From NCBI GenBank assembly GCA_002371265.1, contig DFGT01000032.1, positions 83,878-147,877 of the forward strand: DNA of 64,000 nt, written 5' to 3'. This document shows, piece by piece, positions 1-9,952 of the stretch. How positions within the stretch are numbered: the stretch's first letter is position 1; every line of letters begins with the position of its first letter. The DNA comes from Bacteroidales bacterium UBA3743. GTDB taxonomy: Bacteria > Bacteroidota > Bacteroidia > Bacteroidales > Paludibacteraceae. The notes below the pieces were generated by a model. That model saw only the letters and a list, made by a program, of their open reading frames with translations, was not told the origin of the DNA and did no database searches. The position numbers and the translations under genes are program-made.

Positions 1-37
1 GACTCATCACACGACTATATATAGTAATAGTAGATAA

Positions 38-71
38 TAAAAAAAGACGGAGCTGTCCGCCGCTCCGTCTT
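38..71 (-). terminator. Intrinsic terminator of the first S41 protease gene
   Basis: Read on the minus strand, AAGACGGAGC pairs with GCTCCGTCTT (10 bp, 8-nt loop) and is followed by a T-run. It lies 46 nt past the stop codon of the S41 protease at 117-1853. Confidence 0.85.
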
Positions 72-116
72 CTCTTGACTCAAGAACTCTAATCTCTAAA
101 ATTCTGAGCTATACTT

Positions 117-1853
117 CTATTTTTTCTTGTCTTTCTTTCCGTCTTCCTTCACTTTACTTTTTCGATCCACGAAAGATTCCTTGTAAAGTTTAGGATCCTT
201 GATTATCTCAACAGCCTTTTTCACCACGTCACTTTGGGTGTTCATGATCTCGTAGTATGTGCCACGTCCCCAAAGGTCGCTGGCGATCAAAGCCTTGATA
301 TTGATCTTCATGTGTTCGCGAGATCGTTTGATCTGATCCTCATCTCGTTCGATCTTGGCTTCGTCCGCCTGCTTCAACATATCTTCCAGCATATCGTCTG
401 TCACAACAAATGTCTTGTTGAACTCGGCAAACGATCCTTCCTGCTCATAATCATACTTGCCATTCAGTTTCTCACGGTTTCGCTCCACATATTTCAAGCA
501 ATATTTGTTGAGCACTCCCTTGCCGATCACTTTTCTGTAGTAGGCAGTGTTGTAAGTAGTGTCAAGCGGCACGAACACATCCGGCATGATACCTCCTCCT
601 CCATAGATTGTACGCTCCTTATATAAAGTAGTGTACTTCAACGAATCTGGGAAGGAAATGCTGTCTTCATGCATATACTCACCATGAGCCCATCTGTCGC
701 TCAAATCCTTTGCATAGTCTTTGTTTCCCTTCTTCTCGTATGGCTTCTGCACACATCTTCCTGCAGGAGTATAGTATTTGGCGATTGTAAGACGCATCTC
801 ACTTCCATCTGCAAACTTGAACGGTTTCTGCACCAAACCTTTTCCAAATGTACGGCGGCCAACAATGACAGCTCTGTCAAGATCCTGCAATGCGCCAGCT
901 GTGATCTCCGACGCAGAGGCTGAATTCTCGTCTACAAGAATAACAAGTCTGTTTTTATGATCAGCAAGTGTCGTCACATTCTCACGGAACTGACCCTCTT
1001 TTCTTTTTGCAGGTGCCATCATTGCTCCGTCGCCATCAAAGTATCTGTCAGACGAACGGAACTCCTGCCTTGGCTGGTGCACGCCTTCTGTGTAAACCAC
1101 CATCGAATTATCCGGCACAAACATAGACACAAGGTCTTTTGCCGTATTCAAGAATCCACCACCGTTGCCCTGAAGGTCGATAATCATATACTTCATTCCC
1201 TGCTTTGAAAGTTTGTTGAAAGCCTCAACATACTCATCCATAGTGGTGCGCGCATAACGGTTGATCTTGATATAGCCCACCTCATTGTCTATCATATAAG
1301 ATGCGTCTACACTATACAAAGGAATTTTGTCTCTGGTAATCGTAAACTGCAATGGTCCAGTCTCACCGCCTCTAATTACTGTAATATTCACATCCGTGCC
1401 ACGTGGACCACGCACACGTTTCTGAATCTCGTTAGTGCTCATCTTAACGATGTTCTCTCCATCTACAGACACTATTTTATCGCCAGCCATGATACCCACC
1501 TTCTCTGCAGGAGCTCCACTTATTGTCTGCATCACCACCATCGTGTCTTCCAACATCTGGAATGTCACACCGATTCCGTCGAAATCACCGCGCAAACCTT
1601 CATTGGCTTTTTCAACTTCCTCCTTTGGAATATATGAGGAATGGGGGTCGAGCGACTGCAACATTGCCGCAATAGCCTCGTCGGCAAACTCTTTCTCGTT
1701 GACTGTATCCACATAATTGTTGATCACAAAATGAGAAGCCCAAATTATTTTCTGAAGATCAGGAGACAATCCTGATTGCTGCGCGTTCACATAAGAAATT
1801 GACATCAACGATATCAAAACCGCAAAAAATGCTTTTATTTCCTTTCTCATCAC
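117..1853 (-). CDS. S41 family C-terminal processing peptidase with PDZ domain
   Basis: 578 aa. A signal peptide covers about residues 1-24 (hydrophobic, ending VNAQ), so the enzyme should act in the periplasm or envelope. A PDZ domain lies at about 90-165 (GIMAGDKIVSVDGE). The tail-specific protease core follows, with GNGGG at about 230. The Ser/Lys dyad region is visible: SASASE at 311-316 and FGKG with Lys338, in the usual ALQDLDRA context. S41 proteases cleave C-termini of envelope proteins; the substrate here cannot be told. The C-terminus is very Lys-rich. A second, divergent S41 protease is encoded at 8270-9925. The gene has its own terminator and appears monocistronic. Confidence 0.93.
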   Translation of the reverse strand: MMRKEIKAFFAVLISLMSISYVNAQQSGLSPDLQKIIWASHFVINNYVDTVNEKEFADEAIAAMLQSLDPHSSYIPKEEVEKANEGLRGDFDGIGVTFQMLEDTMVVMQTISGAPAEKVGIMAGDKIVSVDGENIVKMSTNEIQKRVRGPRGTDVNITVIRGGETGPLQFTITRDKIPLYSVDASYMIDNEVGYIKINRYARTTMDEYVEAFNKLSKQGMKYMIIDLQGNGGGFLNTAKDLVSMFVPDNSMVVYTEGVHQPRQEFRSSDRYFDGDGAMMAPAKRKEGQFRENVTTLADHKNRLVILVDENSASASEITAGALQDLDRAVIVGRRTFGKGLVQKPFKFADGSEMRLTIAKYYTPAGRCVQKPYEKKGNKDYAKDLSDRWAHGEYMHEDSISFPDSLKYTTLYKERTIYGGGGIMPDVFVPLDTTYNTAYYRKVIGKGVLNKYCLKYVERNREKLNGKYDYEQEGSFAEFNKTFVVTDDMLEDMLKQADEAKIERDEDQIKRSREHMKINIKALIASDLWGRGTYYEIMNTQSDVVKKAVEIIKDPKLYKESFVDRKSKVKEDGKKDKKK

Positions 1854-1950
1854 CTATAATTATCAAATCCAAATGCGAAATTACACATTATTTTATGCAT
1901 TACCACCCTACCCGCATCAATTATTTCCAATATTTAAGAATTTTTAGCAA

Positions 1951-1984
1951 AGAAAAAAGGCTTCACCCAAACGGATGAAGCCTT
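1951..1984 (-). terminator. Intrinsic terminator of the Ala-rich lipoprotein gene
   Basis: On the minus strand AAGGCTTCA pairs with TGAAGCCTT (9 bp), followed by TTTTTT. It starts about 20 nt after the stop codon of the gene at 2005-2265. Confidence 0.9.
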
Positions 1985-2004
1985 ATGTTTTCAGCGTAAA
2001 GTTA

Positions 2005-2265
2005 TTACTTTGCAGCCTCAGCAGCAGCAGCAACAGCCTCAACAGCGTTAGCAACTGTGTCACCAGCAGCCTTAGCAGCAGCAACTACAGAATCAGCAGC
2101 AGCAGCTACAGCAGCAGCAGCTGAATCAGCCTTTGCGATTGAATCAGCGATTCTGATAGAATCAGCCTTAGCAGCCTCACAAGCAGCCTTGTCACACTTA
2201 GATCCACAGCAAGATGCTAGACATAGAGCAGCACCAGCAACAAAGAATAGAACAACTTTTTTCAT
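2005..2265 (-). CDS. Small alanine-rich lipoprotein
   Basis: 86 aa. A lipoprotein signal with lipobox LASC ends near residue 19. The mature part is almost entirely Ala, Asp, Val, Ser and Lys in short heptad-like runs (repeats of ADSIAKAD and AAAADSVV), so a long helix or coiled coil on the envelope, as in Lpp-like proteins, is plausible. This is inference from composition; no family is recognised. Both a promoter box (2316-2323) and a strong terminator frame it as a single gene, which together with the lipobox argues that it is real despite its simple composition. The opposite-strand open frame is a shadow of the GCN-rich codons. Confidence 0.8.
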   Translation of the reverse strand: MKKVVLFFVAGAALCLASCCGSKCDKAACEAAKADSIRIADSIAKADSAAAAVAAAADSVVAAAKAAGDTVANAVEAVAAAAEAAK

Positions 2266-2315
2266 TTCTCTTGTATATAATATGAATTAAACAAATTCGT
2301 TTTTTGAAACCGATG

Positions 2316-2323
2316 CAAAATTA
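2316..2323 (-). promoter_or_regulatory. Candidate Bacteroidota -7 box for the Ala-rich lipoprotein
   Basis: TAATTTTG on the minus strand matches TAnnTTTG and lies about 50 nt upstream of the ATG at 2265. The remaining gap (2324-2516) is AT-rich; I see no other gene or structure in it. Confidence 0.55.
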
Positions 2324-2516
2324 CACTTATTTTTAATAACATGCATTAAAAACACGTTTTTTTTCACTTTTTTTTGCTATATTTTTTCCACAATGTAAGC
2401 AACACAAATATTTCAATGGCAAATTGCAGTGTTTTTCGGGGAAAAATGGTTCATTTTCACACTATAAAAGGGAATACTTATACAAGACTGACGATAGCGA
2501 TCGACTAAATGAAAAT

Positions 2517-2543
2517 AAAAAAAAGACGCACGACCGTGCGTCT
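2517..2543 (-). terminator. Palindromic repeat acting as terminator of the acidic-protein gene
   Basis: AGACGCACG pairs with CGTGCGTCT (9 bp, 2-nt centre), followed on the minus strand by a T7 run. The same palindrome recurs at 35302-35330 next to CTCTACG, so this terminator belongs to a dispersed repeat family. Confidence 0.8.
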
Positions 2544-2586
2544 CTACGTAATTTTGAATTCAGCATTTTGAATTTAGCATTCAAAA

Positions 2587-2937
2587 TTATTCCTCGTCCT
2601 CATTGTCTGTGAAGACTCCTGTTTTGTCGCAGTATCCGTACTCTCCCTCAAGCACATCTGCAATACGGTCTTCATCAAACTTCTGAGCCAACTTTTCTCC
2701 TGCTTTCTTGTCTTTCTCCACCTGATCCACTACATACTGAAGAATTTCGTCTTCATCTATATCAACTTCGTCATCTGAATCCTCATCAAAGAATCCCTGC
2801 TCTTCGTAGTAATCGTAAAGGATATCGAGGATGTATTCCACCTCCTCTGCAGTCGTGTCGGCATACTCTTCATCCAAGTTTGCCAAAATAAAATCCACAG
2901 CTTCCTTATCGTCGTATCCGATTTCGTCTTGTGCCAT
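2587..2937 (-). CDS. Small highly acidic protein, function unknown
   Basis: 116 aa, with more than a third Asp or Glu and clusters such as DEDSDDEVDIDEDE in the middle. There is no signal peptide or membrane segment, so it should be cytosolic. I do not recognise a named domain. The regular helical spacing and conserved-looking aromatic residues (YILDILYDYYEEQGFF) suggest a folded protein rather than noise. It has its own terminator and lies upstream of the Ala-rich lipoprotein with a 320-bp gap, so it is probably transcribed alone. Confidence 0.75.
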   Translation of the reverse strand: MAQDEIGYDDKEAVDFILANLDEEYADTTAEEVEYILDILYDYYEEQGFFDEDSDDEVDIDEDEILQYVVDQVEKDKKAGEKLAQKFDEDRIADVLEGEYGYCDKTGVFTDNEDEE

Positions 2938-3016
2938 AATATATTGTTTTTAGTTTATAATTTCATTTTTAATTTGGATGGTTTGAACCCCTTCCTTCAA
3001 TCCGATTCGAATTGTG

Positions 3017-6000
3017 TCAGGCACTCTTCTGTCCCCTCCTCAACACGAATATCTTATTCGATGTCTTTTCATCATTGTCCGTAATCTCAATATCCAAACC
3101 ATTATTTTCAGCAAAGGTTTTCATTTCTTCCGCATCAAAGAAATTGATATTGCGCGACACTTTGTTGAAATGAATGACAGAGGATGTCGAGAACCATTCC
3201 GTCAACTTGGTGATTTTATGCGTCTTCTCCTGGCTCTTGTCTGCATCCCTCACAATGATTTTTCCTCCTTCTTTCAATTTTTCCAGACATTTGCAAAGCA
3301 CTCTTTCTCGATCTTCCGATGTCATATAATGCAACACATCATTGAGAATGAAGACGTCGCTCTCCACAAAATCCGCACTGACAATATCTCCAACACTATA
3401 TGTTTGGTTTGATGAGACTGAGTAGCAATGCTGAGCTATCTCAATTTTATCCTCGTCATAGTCGTACGAATGTATCTCGGCACCCGGCAGAGTGTGGCTC
3501 AACATAAACGACAGATAGCCATAGCCACATCCCAAATCTGAGACGACGGAATTGTCCGGAATCTGTTGCCAATACTTCAGATAATCATTCTCCAATCTGA
3601 TTTTGACTTTGGTGTAATACTCAAGCACCGGACCTTTCAGAATAAAGTTCTGCTCCAACAGATGACGGAAATATGGATTCTTTGGTGTATCAATGTCTCT
3701 GCAAAGCTCATCATACTCTTTCTTTATCATCGCTTCATATTCTGCGGCATCTTCCTTGAACAGTCTTTTCGCTCTGTCGGACGGTGCGCAAGCTCTTCTT
3801 TCGCATACCTTCATCGCGATATTCGTGCGGCCTACATATATAATATCACCTTTGCGGATTCCGTAATGATGGCCGGCGAAGACAACTGGCAGAATGTCGA
3901 TGCCAAGCTCACTCGCCAAGAAAAATGCTCCAGGATGAAATTTTGCGATTTTTCCGTCGACACTTCTTTCGCCTTCTGGGAAAACACAGATACTATACCC
4001 GTTGGCTACCAACGATTTTAGCTGTGGTATGTAGTCTTCAGTGGCGTCGTCGCTACAAAAAAAGCCTGACAGATGAAGAAGTATTCCATAGACAGGTGAA
4101 TTCCAGTTGGTCTTCTTTGCCATAATCACCACTTTTGGTGTAAGTGCCATCACTCGCACAATGTCGAGCACCGACTGATGGTTGGCAATTATCATCGCTG
4201 GTTTTGTAAAATTCTCGTGCGTATTATCCGCATCTTTTCTGGTCAGACGTGGAGTGGCTATCCATAGCAAACATCTGCAGAAATAGCAAATCAGATAATG
4301 GAGCAAGTTGTACCGCCATATTTTTTTCAGCGGCAAACAGTATGACAGCATCGCAATCAATGAGAGCAAAATGCCCGCTATACCGAAACTGCCAATCAGA
4401 AGGATTGTCCAAAACAGACTGTTGATTGTGATTGGAGACAATCCTTTCTCTGTGCGTCGTGTGACAAACATTCTGAAAATCAATGGCTGCAACACATATG
4501 CTATCAGCACCGTCGCAAACATACCTATTAAAGATGTATAAGCCACCGTCAGCAACGAAGGATGATCAGCAAACACCAACACTCCCATGCCAAGTATGGA
4601 CACTACAGATGAGAAGAAGATGGCAATCTTGTGCGACAACAATGTGTGCCTGCCCCTACTATATTCATCCACAAGTCCATCCGTGATGAAAATGCTGAAA
4701 TCATCACCAATACCGAAGATGAATGTTGAGATTATGACACTTACAATATTGAATGACAGTCCGAAGATATGCATCACTCCAAGGATTATCAGCCAAGCCA
4801 ACGCCATCGGCATAAAGCTCAGCAGCGCAGTCTCCAACCTTCCATAATTAAGCAACAAGCCAAGGAATACAATCAGCGACGACACTCCCAACACAAAGTT
4901 GAAATCATCCTGCACACTTCTCATATACCCCTGGACAAAGTGAGGTTTGTCGAGAATCACGACATTCTTACTGCCAATAAACGAATCATAAACTTTCTGT
5001 TTTGCTTCCGACTTCATCACGACATTGGATATTGCCATTTTCATTCCGTCTTCCGAACAAAACCAGCTGTTTATATGCTTGCTTAGAGGAGACTTCGGAA
5101 CTTTCTCGAATGCAGACAACACACCGTCTGACTTATATTCAGCATTGACAATTTTGATGAACGGCTCGAAGGCTGACGGCTCGAAGCCATATTTCTCCGC
5201 AGATTTTTTCAACTGCTGCTCCACATTTCTTTTTCGCGCATCAGTCCAGAATGAATTCCATTTTTCTATTTTCTCCTGTTGCTCTTTGCCCGACACAAGC
5301 AGTTTATCCAAATGAGAATGACGCACAATGTCGCCAGCACCGAGCAGAGAATCAAGAGTATGATTCATTTTATGATATGAGACGAGAGCCTCCTCGTCTG
5401 TCTCTCCAGCTGAAACAAAATATATCGACACTTCCCCATCCTCACACGTGGAACTCTGCAGTTTTTTCTCCACATCAATAACGCCTTCGGGATAGTAGCA
5501 AAGATGGTTCATGTCGGCATCAAAATCGACATCATTGTAGTGATACAATCCGTAGCCAGAAAGCAAAAGTATCACCACCACCAAAAATGAGACATTCTCT
5601 ATCTTATACGCATTAACAGACTCTATCCACTGTAAAAGTCTGCGTTTCTCCCCCGTCTCCCCATAACTCATGATATGAGGGAGATAGACAAGACAGAAGA
5701 TCATCGCACCAATTATCATATTAGACGCGAGGAGGCCGAAATCCACAAGCAATGATGAGGATGTGAATGTCAGGCTGAAGAAAGCTCCGATTGTGGTGAG
5801 GCTACCGATAGTCAATGGCGACGACAACTCCTTAATCAACTGCTGTGCATCCTTGCAATGCTCTTTATGCGTCACCACATGGATTGCATAACTCATCACA
5901 ACTCCCATAATCGCACTGCTTGCTCCCATCGCAATCAGAGAAATCGAATCCTTGAACAATGCCATCACTGCCATCGAGAAAAGGAATCCGAAACTGCTCG

Positions 6001-6883
6001 GCAACAATATGAGAAAGACACTCTTTCTATCGCGGAAAGAAAAGAATATAATCATGCAGATTGCCAAGATGCCTACTATAATTGTCAGACGCATATCTTT
6101 CTGGATGCAACGTGAATTGTACACACCCATCACTGGTCCGCCGAAGCAATCTATTTTTGCTTCCTCATGTCCCGACACCACCTTCTCCAATATTTCTGTA
6201 AGCCGTTGTGAGGCATTAACATCGCCAGCCGGGAAAGTGGGAGTAATGGTGACAATTGCTGTGGAATCCGTGGAAAGGTAAACACCACCGTCGATTATAG
6301 AATATTTCGATGACACTCGAGTATTGGCAAGGCTTTTCAATGCTGGAGACGCGAGTCCGAACGGATCTTTATAGATATAGTCTGCCGCAAAATTTCCAAA
6401 CAGTCCATGCAGCGACTCGTAGTTTGCGGCCATCTTCCTATCAATGGCATCCGCAGAAAAGATAGAATCAAATGCCGAGTAGACGGAATTGTCTATATAA
6501 ATTGGTAGATTGCTATAGATGATATCAGACGTGGATTGAGCAGCGTTCGGATCAACTGAAAAATCCACGCTTTGGGCAAGTTCAGGCACAAGAGCTTCAT
6601 TCAGTTCTTTTTCCAATGCCAAAGCACATTTGTGGACAGAAGCTATATTTCCATCTTTTGCGCTCACCATCACAACGACATTATCCTTCACTTTGAGTTT
6701 TTCAAACACCAGTTTCTGGACAGCGTTGTTTCCATTGTCTGGCAGGATCTTCATTATGTCCTGCTCCACATTCAGACGTGAAGCGGAGAATCCAAGGAGG
6801 ACAACAAACACAACAAGCGACATCCACAATAGTGAACGCCGTTGCTCAAAAAAGTTATATATCGATAAAAATATCCTATCCAC
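3017..6883 (-). CDS. Trifunctional MMPL/RND transporter - lysophospholipid acyltransferase - SAM methyltransferase fusion
   Basis: 1288 aa in one frame. About residues 1-800 form an MMPL/RND-type exporter, with two sets of hydrophobic segments separated by periplasmic domains. A PlsC-type acyltransferase follows, with the NHxxxxD motif (NHQSVLD) near residue 900 and FPEGERS near 966. A class I SAM-dependent methyltransferase ends the chain, with DLGCGYGY near residue 1114. I infer that it acylates and methylates a lipid and flips or exports it at the inner membrane. This three-part architecture is, to my knowledge, found in other Bacteroidales and in related aryl-polyene and flexirubin clusters as separate proteins. 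No other lipid gene adjoins it here; the substrate is unknown. Confidence 0.9.
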   Translation of the reverse strand: MDRIFLSIYNFFEQRRSLLWMSLVVFVVLLGFSASRLNVEQDIMKILPDNGNNAVQKLVFEKLKVKDNVVVMVSAKDGNIASVHKCALALEKELNEALVPELAQSVDFSVDPNAAQSTSDIIYSNLPIYIDNSVYSAFDSIFSADAIDRKMAANYESLHGLFGNFAADYIYKDPFGLASPALKSLANTRVSSKYSIIDGGVYLSTDSTAIVTITPTFPAGDVNASQRLTEILEKVVSGHEEAKIDCFGGPVMGVYNSRCIQKDMRLTIIVGILAICMIIFFSFRDRKSVFLILLPSSFGFLFSMAVMALFKDSISLIAMGASSAIMGVVMSYAIHVVTHKEHCKDAQQLIKELSSPLTIGSLTTIGAFFSLTFTSSSLLVDFGLLASNMIIGAMIFCLVYLPHIMSYGETGEKRRLLQWIESVNAYKIENVSFLVVVILLLSGYGLYHYNDVDFDADMNHLCYYPEGVIDVEKKLQSSTCEDGEVSIYFVSAGETDEEALVSYHKMNHTLDSLLGAGDIVRHSHLDKLLVSGKEQQEKIEKWNSFWTDARKRNVEQQLKKSAEKYGFEPSAFEPFIKIVNAEYKSDGVLSAFEKVPKSPLSKHINSWFCSEDGMKMAISNVVMKSEAKQKVYDSFIGSKNVVILDKPHFVQGYMRSVQDDFNFVLGVSSLIVFLGLLLNYGRLETALLSFMPMALAWLIILGVMHIFGLSFNIVSVIISTFIFGIGDDFSIFITDGLVDEYSRGRHTLLSHKIAIFFSSVVSILGMGVLVFADHPSLLTVAYTSLIGMFATVLIAYVLQPLIFRMFVTRRTEKGLSPITINSLFWTILLIGSFGIAGILLSLIAMLSYCLPLKKIWRYNLLHYLICYFCRCLLWIATPRLTRKDADNTHENFTKPAMIIANHQSVLDIVRVMALTPKVVIMAKKTNWNSPVYGILLHLSGFFCSDDATEDYIPQLKSLVANGYSICVFPEGERSVDGKIAKFHPGAFFLASELGIDILPVVFAGHHYGIRKGDIIYVGRTNIAMKVCERRACAPSDRAKRLFKEDAAEYEAMIKKEYDELCRDIDTPKNPYFRHLLEQNFILKGPVLEYYTKVKIRLENDYLKYWQQIPDNSVVSDLGCGYGYLSFMLSHTLPGAEIHSYDYDEDKIEIAQHCYSVSSNQTYSVGDIVSADFVESDVFILNDVLHYMTSEDRERVLCKCLEKLKEGGKIIVRDADKSQEKTHKITKLTEWFSTSSVIHFNKVSRNINFFDAEEMKTFAENNGLDIEITDNDEKTSNKIFVLRRGQKSA

Positions 6884-6998
6884 TTACTTATATAGTCAAT
6901 AATTAACAATTAAGAATTAACAGTTGGGTCGTCACAGACGGTAAAAGATCCAACTAAAAATAGTCAACCACTAATTATCAACCATTAACTATTAATTC

Positions 6999-7523
6999 TT
7001 AATCCACCACATCATCAGCGATGTCGTCGTCTCCGTCATAATCATCGTCTGTGATTTCTATATCAATGATTGGAGCCTGACGTTTGAACGCCTCGTTAAG
7101 AGAAATGATTGTCTCTGTGCTTGATATTCCCTTGATTGCCTGCAATCGTTCGTGAATCAAACGCAAGAAATCACGGTTGCTCTTTGCGTATATCTTGATG
7201 AACATCGCATACTCTCCGGTAGTGTAGTGGCATTCCACCACCTCAGGGATTTTATACAACGCATCCACAACATCCTGAAAATCATTCGCGTCTCGCAAGA
7301 AGATGCCCATGTATGCACATGTGTTGTAGCCGATCTTCGATGGGTCAAGGACAAACTCCGAACCTTTGATTACTCCGATCTTCTGCAACTTCTGTATACG
7401 CTGGTGAATAGCGGCGCCAGAGACATTACATTCTCTCGCCACTTCCAGAAATGGCATACGCGCATTGTCTGAGATCAGCTTCAAAATTTTCTCATCTAAT
7501 TTGTCAATGTGTTTCTGTCCCAT
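6999..7523 (-). CDS. Lrp/AsnC family transcriptional regulator
   Basis: 174 aa. An N-terminal winged helix-turn-helix (DEKILKLISDNARMPFLEVA, then GAAIHQRIQKLQKIGVI) is followed by the RAM ligand-binding beta-alpha-beta-beta domain (YMGIFLRD, EVVECHYTTGEYAMFIKI). The C-terminus is unusually acidic (DDDYDGDDDIADD), an addition not needed for the fold. Members sense amino acids and act as dimers or octamers. It is the last gene of an operon with the nucleotidyltransferase (12-bp gap) and an S41 protease. Confidence 0.93.
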   Translation of the reverse strand: MGQKHIDKLDEKILKLISDNARMPFLEVARECNVSGAAIHQRIQKLQKIGVIKGSEFVLDPSKIGYNTCAYMGIFLRDANDFQDVVDALYKIPEVVECHYTTGEYAMFIKIYAKSNRDFLRLIHERLQAIKGISSTETIISLNEAFKRQAPIIDIEITDDDYDGDDDIADDVVD

Positions 7524-7535
7524 ATCTTTCGTTGT

Positions 7536-8273
7536 TTAGTGATTAATGTTTTTTTCGATAAACTCACTCGCTTTTGCCAAAGCATCCACTTTCCCCACAT
7601 CTATCAGCTGCAAATCTGTCGACTCATGGAGTTGGATATTATGAGACGTCGCCATATCCAGATAAAAATCTATGATAGAAAATTTATCAGGATACCCAGA
7701 CATCTCTCGCAAAAGTGATGGATTTATAATATGTATTCCAGCAAACGCCAACTGATTGTTTGGCTCATCAAACACAGCGACGTCGCCTTTTGTATCTCCA
7801 GTTTTTAGATTTTTCCAGGCACGCAGTCTGCCATCTTCTGATGAGATCAACTGACGTGAAGAATCACGGTGTGAGCACAACAATGTAGCCTCTGCATCGC
7901 TCGCTGTATGTGCATCATACAACGCTTTGATATCCGCATTGGAAAAAATATCCACATTATGGACAATGACAGGCTCGTCACCGCCGAACGTTTCAAACGC
8001 ACGTTTCAATCCGCCGCCTGTGTCGAGCAGGAAATCACGCTCGTCGGATATTTTCACGTCTACGCCAAAATCATTGGATTTAAGATAGTCTATAATCTGT
8101 TCTCCAAAATGATGTACATTCACCATAAAATCCGTCACGCCAAAACGTTTCAAATTTTCTATGCAATGGTAAAGCAACGGTTTTCCGTTAAGCTCAACCA
8201 ACGCTTTGGGCTTATTGTCGGTCAGCGGGCGGAGACGTGTGCCAAGTCCGGCAGCGAAGATCATTGCTCTCAT
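7536..8273 (-). CDS. Sugar-1-phosphate nucleotidyltransferase, MurU-like
   Basis: 245 aa. The NTP-transferase signature GLGTRLRPLTDNKPKALVEL lies at about 9-28, with VHNVDIFS near residue 105 for metal and sugar binding. The short length without a left-handed beta-helix fits single-domain enzymes such as MurU (N-acetylmuramate-1-phosphate uridylyltransferase in cell-wall recycling). The family match is firm; the exact substrate is inference. The start codon overlaps the stop codon of the upstream S41 protease by 4 bp, so the two are translationally coupled. A phosphotransferase partner (AmgK) is not next to it. Confidence 0.85.
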   Translation of the reverse strand: MRAMIFAAGLGTRLRPLTDNKPKALVELNGKPLLYHCIENLKRFGVTDFMVNVHHFGEQIIDYLKSNDFGVDVKISDERDFLLDTGGGLKRAFETFGGDEPVIVHNVDIFSNADIKALYDAHTASDAEATLLCSHRDSSRQLISSEDGRLRAWKNLKTGDTKGDVAVFDEPNNQLAFAGIHIINPSLLREMSGYPDKFSIIDFYLDMATSHNIQLHESTDLQLIDVGKVDALAKASEFIEKNINH

Positions 8274-9925
8274 TTGCTACTTTTTTTAGTTGTTGACAAA
8301 ATGGCGTCGTATGCTTTCCTGTCATGAAGGATTTCTGAAGCTTTTTTAGTCTCCTTGTCATATTTCAAGTTTTCCTCAGAAGCTCCTTTCTGGAAATAAT
8401 AACGTTGAGCCAAATCGGTAGAGATCAAACGGATGATGTCCTCCTTGTTTTTATCAAGCTCTTCATCCTGGCAACGGAAAAGAGCCATTTGCAATGCGTC
8501 ATACTGCTGTTTTGCAGCCTCGTATGTGCTATCTTTCTTTGCTTTTTCCACAAGAGCATCAAAAAGTTTTTCCTTATCAGTCTTGTAGCTGAAATCTTTG
8601 CTCACAACAAAATTCTTGAAATCCTGCCAATCCGTGAATTTGAAATCTTGGATCGACGGAATTGTCGGATGTTCAGATGCCCACTTTGTGCAATAATCGA
8701 AGACTATATTCTTCACGTAAAGCTGATAAACAATCTGAGCAGGGACACTGTCTCCGGTATAGACTGTGTCCGGCATCACACCGCAACCATCCTTCACTAT
8801 TCTGCCATTCTTTGTTTTAAACTCATGAGTCAAGCTATCAGGAATGACAAATTTCTTTCCATCCTCACGTGTACGGGCATAGTCGATAGCCTGGATGCAA
8901 CGTCCGGAAGGGATATGATATTTCGAGATTGTCAATTTAAGGCTGCCACCAAATGGAAGACTACGGCTTGTCTGCACAAGTCCCTTGCCATAAGTGCGCT
9001 CACCCAAAATGACAGCTCTGTCTAAATCCTGCAATGCTCCAGAGACGATTTCAGCAGCGGATGCACTCTCTCCGTTCACCATCACCACAATTGGGATTTC
9101 CAAATCGACAGGATCTTTTGTAGTGGAGAATGTCTCATCCCACTCTTTTACCTTACTCTTCGTGTAGACAACCTTTGTGCCCTTCTCCACAAAACATCCT
9201 ACAATGTCTACCGCTTCTGAAAGAATACCTCCCGGATTGGAACGAAGGTCGATGATCAAGCCTTTGATACCAGACTGTTTCAGCCTCTTCAACTCTGTCT
9301 TGAAAATATCGGCCGTGCCAGTGGTGAAACCCGTCAAATGGATATAGCCGATGTTGTCACCGATATTTTTTGCCAAGTTGACGGAAGATATCGTGATATT
9401 GTCACGCACAATATTAAGAGTCACCTCCTTATCAGCACGCTTTACAACCACCTTGACCGATGTGCCTGCCACACCACGCAACTTCTTGCTGACATCAGAT
9501 GTTGTGCTGCCGACAACTTTCTCACCGTCGACGCTAAGGATCACGTCGCCAGCCTTTAGTCCATATTTATGAGACGGAGAATTTTCATACACCTCCTGGA
9601 TTATCACCAGACTGTCGCGCTGGGAGATCACCGAACCCACACCAGCGTAAGTGCCGGTAGTCATAAACTTCAGGTCGTCCATCTCACGCTCAGGAATATA
9701 CATAGTATAAGGGTCAATCTTGTTGAGCATGGCGTTGATTCCCGTCTCCACCGTCTTCTCAACAGAGAATGTATCGACATAGAACATGTCAAGTTCACGC
9801 AACAAAGTAGAATAGATTTCCAGGTTTCGAGATACCTCTGCATTTTTATTAGCCAAAACCGATGTCGGAGCCACAGCAGCCAACAAACCGACCATAGCCG
9901 CATATATGTTTCTTTTCAATCCCAT
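8270..9925 (-). CDS. S41 family C-terminal processing peptidase with PDZ domain, second copy
   Basis: 551 aa. An N-terminal export signal covers about residues 1-25. PDZ is at about 90-165 (YGLKAGDVILSVDGE) and the protease core has IDLRSNPGG near 226-233. The dyad region is ESASAAE (286-292) with Lys314 in TYGKG. It is distinct from the protease at 117-1853 and heads the three-gene operon with the nucleotidyltransferase and the Lrp regulator. The pairing with a cell-wall recycling type enzyme suggests an envelope maintenance role, which is inference. Confidence 0.93.
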   Translation of the reverse strand: MGLKRNIYAAMVGLLAAVAPTSVLANKNAEVSRNLEIYSTLLRELDMFYVDTFSVEKTVETGINAMLNKIDPYTMYIPEREMDDLKFMTTGTYAGVGSVISQRDSLVIIQEVYENSPSHKYGLKAGDVILSVDGEKVVGSTTSDVSKKLRGVAGTSVKVVVKRADKEVTLNIVRDNITISSVNLAKNIGDNIGYIHLTGFTTGTADIFKTELKRLKQSGIKGLIIDLRSNPGGILSEAVDIVGCFVEKGTKVVYTKSKVKEWDETFSTTKDPVDLEIPIVVMVNGESASAAEIVSGALQDLDRAVILGERTYGKGLVQTSRSLPFGGSLKLTISKYHIPSGRCIQAIDYARTREDGKKFVIPDSLTHEFKTKNGRIVKDGCGVMPDTVYTGDSVPAQIVYQLYVKNIVFDYCTKWASEHPTIPSIQDFKFTDWQDFKNFVVSKDFSYKTDKEKLFDALVEKAKKDSTYEAAKQQYDALQMALFRCQDEELDKNKEDIIRLISTDLAQRYYFQKGASEENLKYDKETKKASEILHDRKAYDAILSTTKKSSK

Positions 9926-9952
9926 ATTACGAATTCAAAGTTATTAATGCAA

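Noticed and set aside
2057..2290. Ala-rich plus-strand frame opposite the Ala-rich lipoprotein
   Set aside because: Complement of GCN codon repeats; the minus-strand frame has a lipobox, promoter and terminator.
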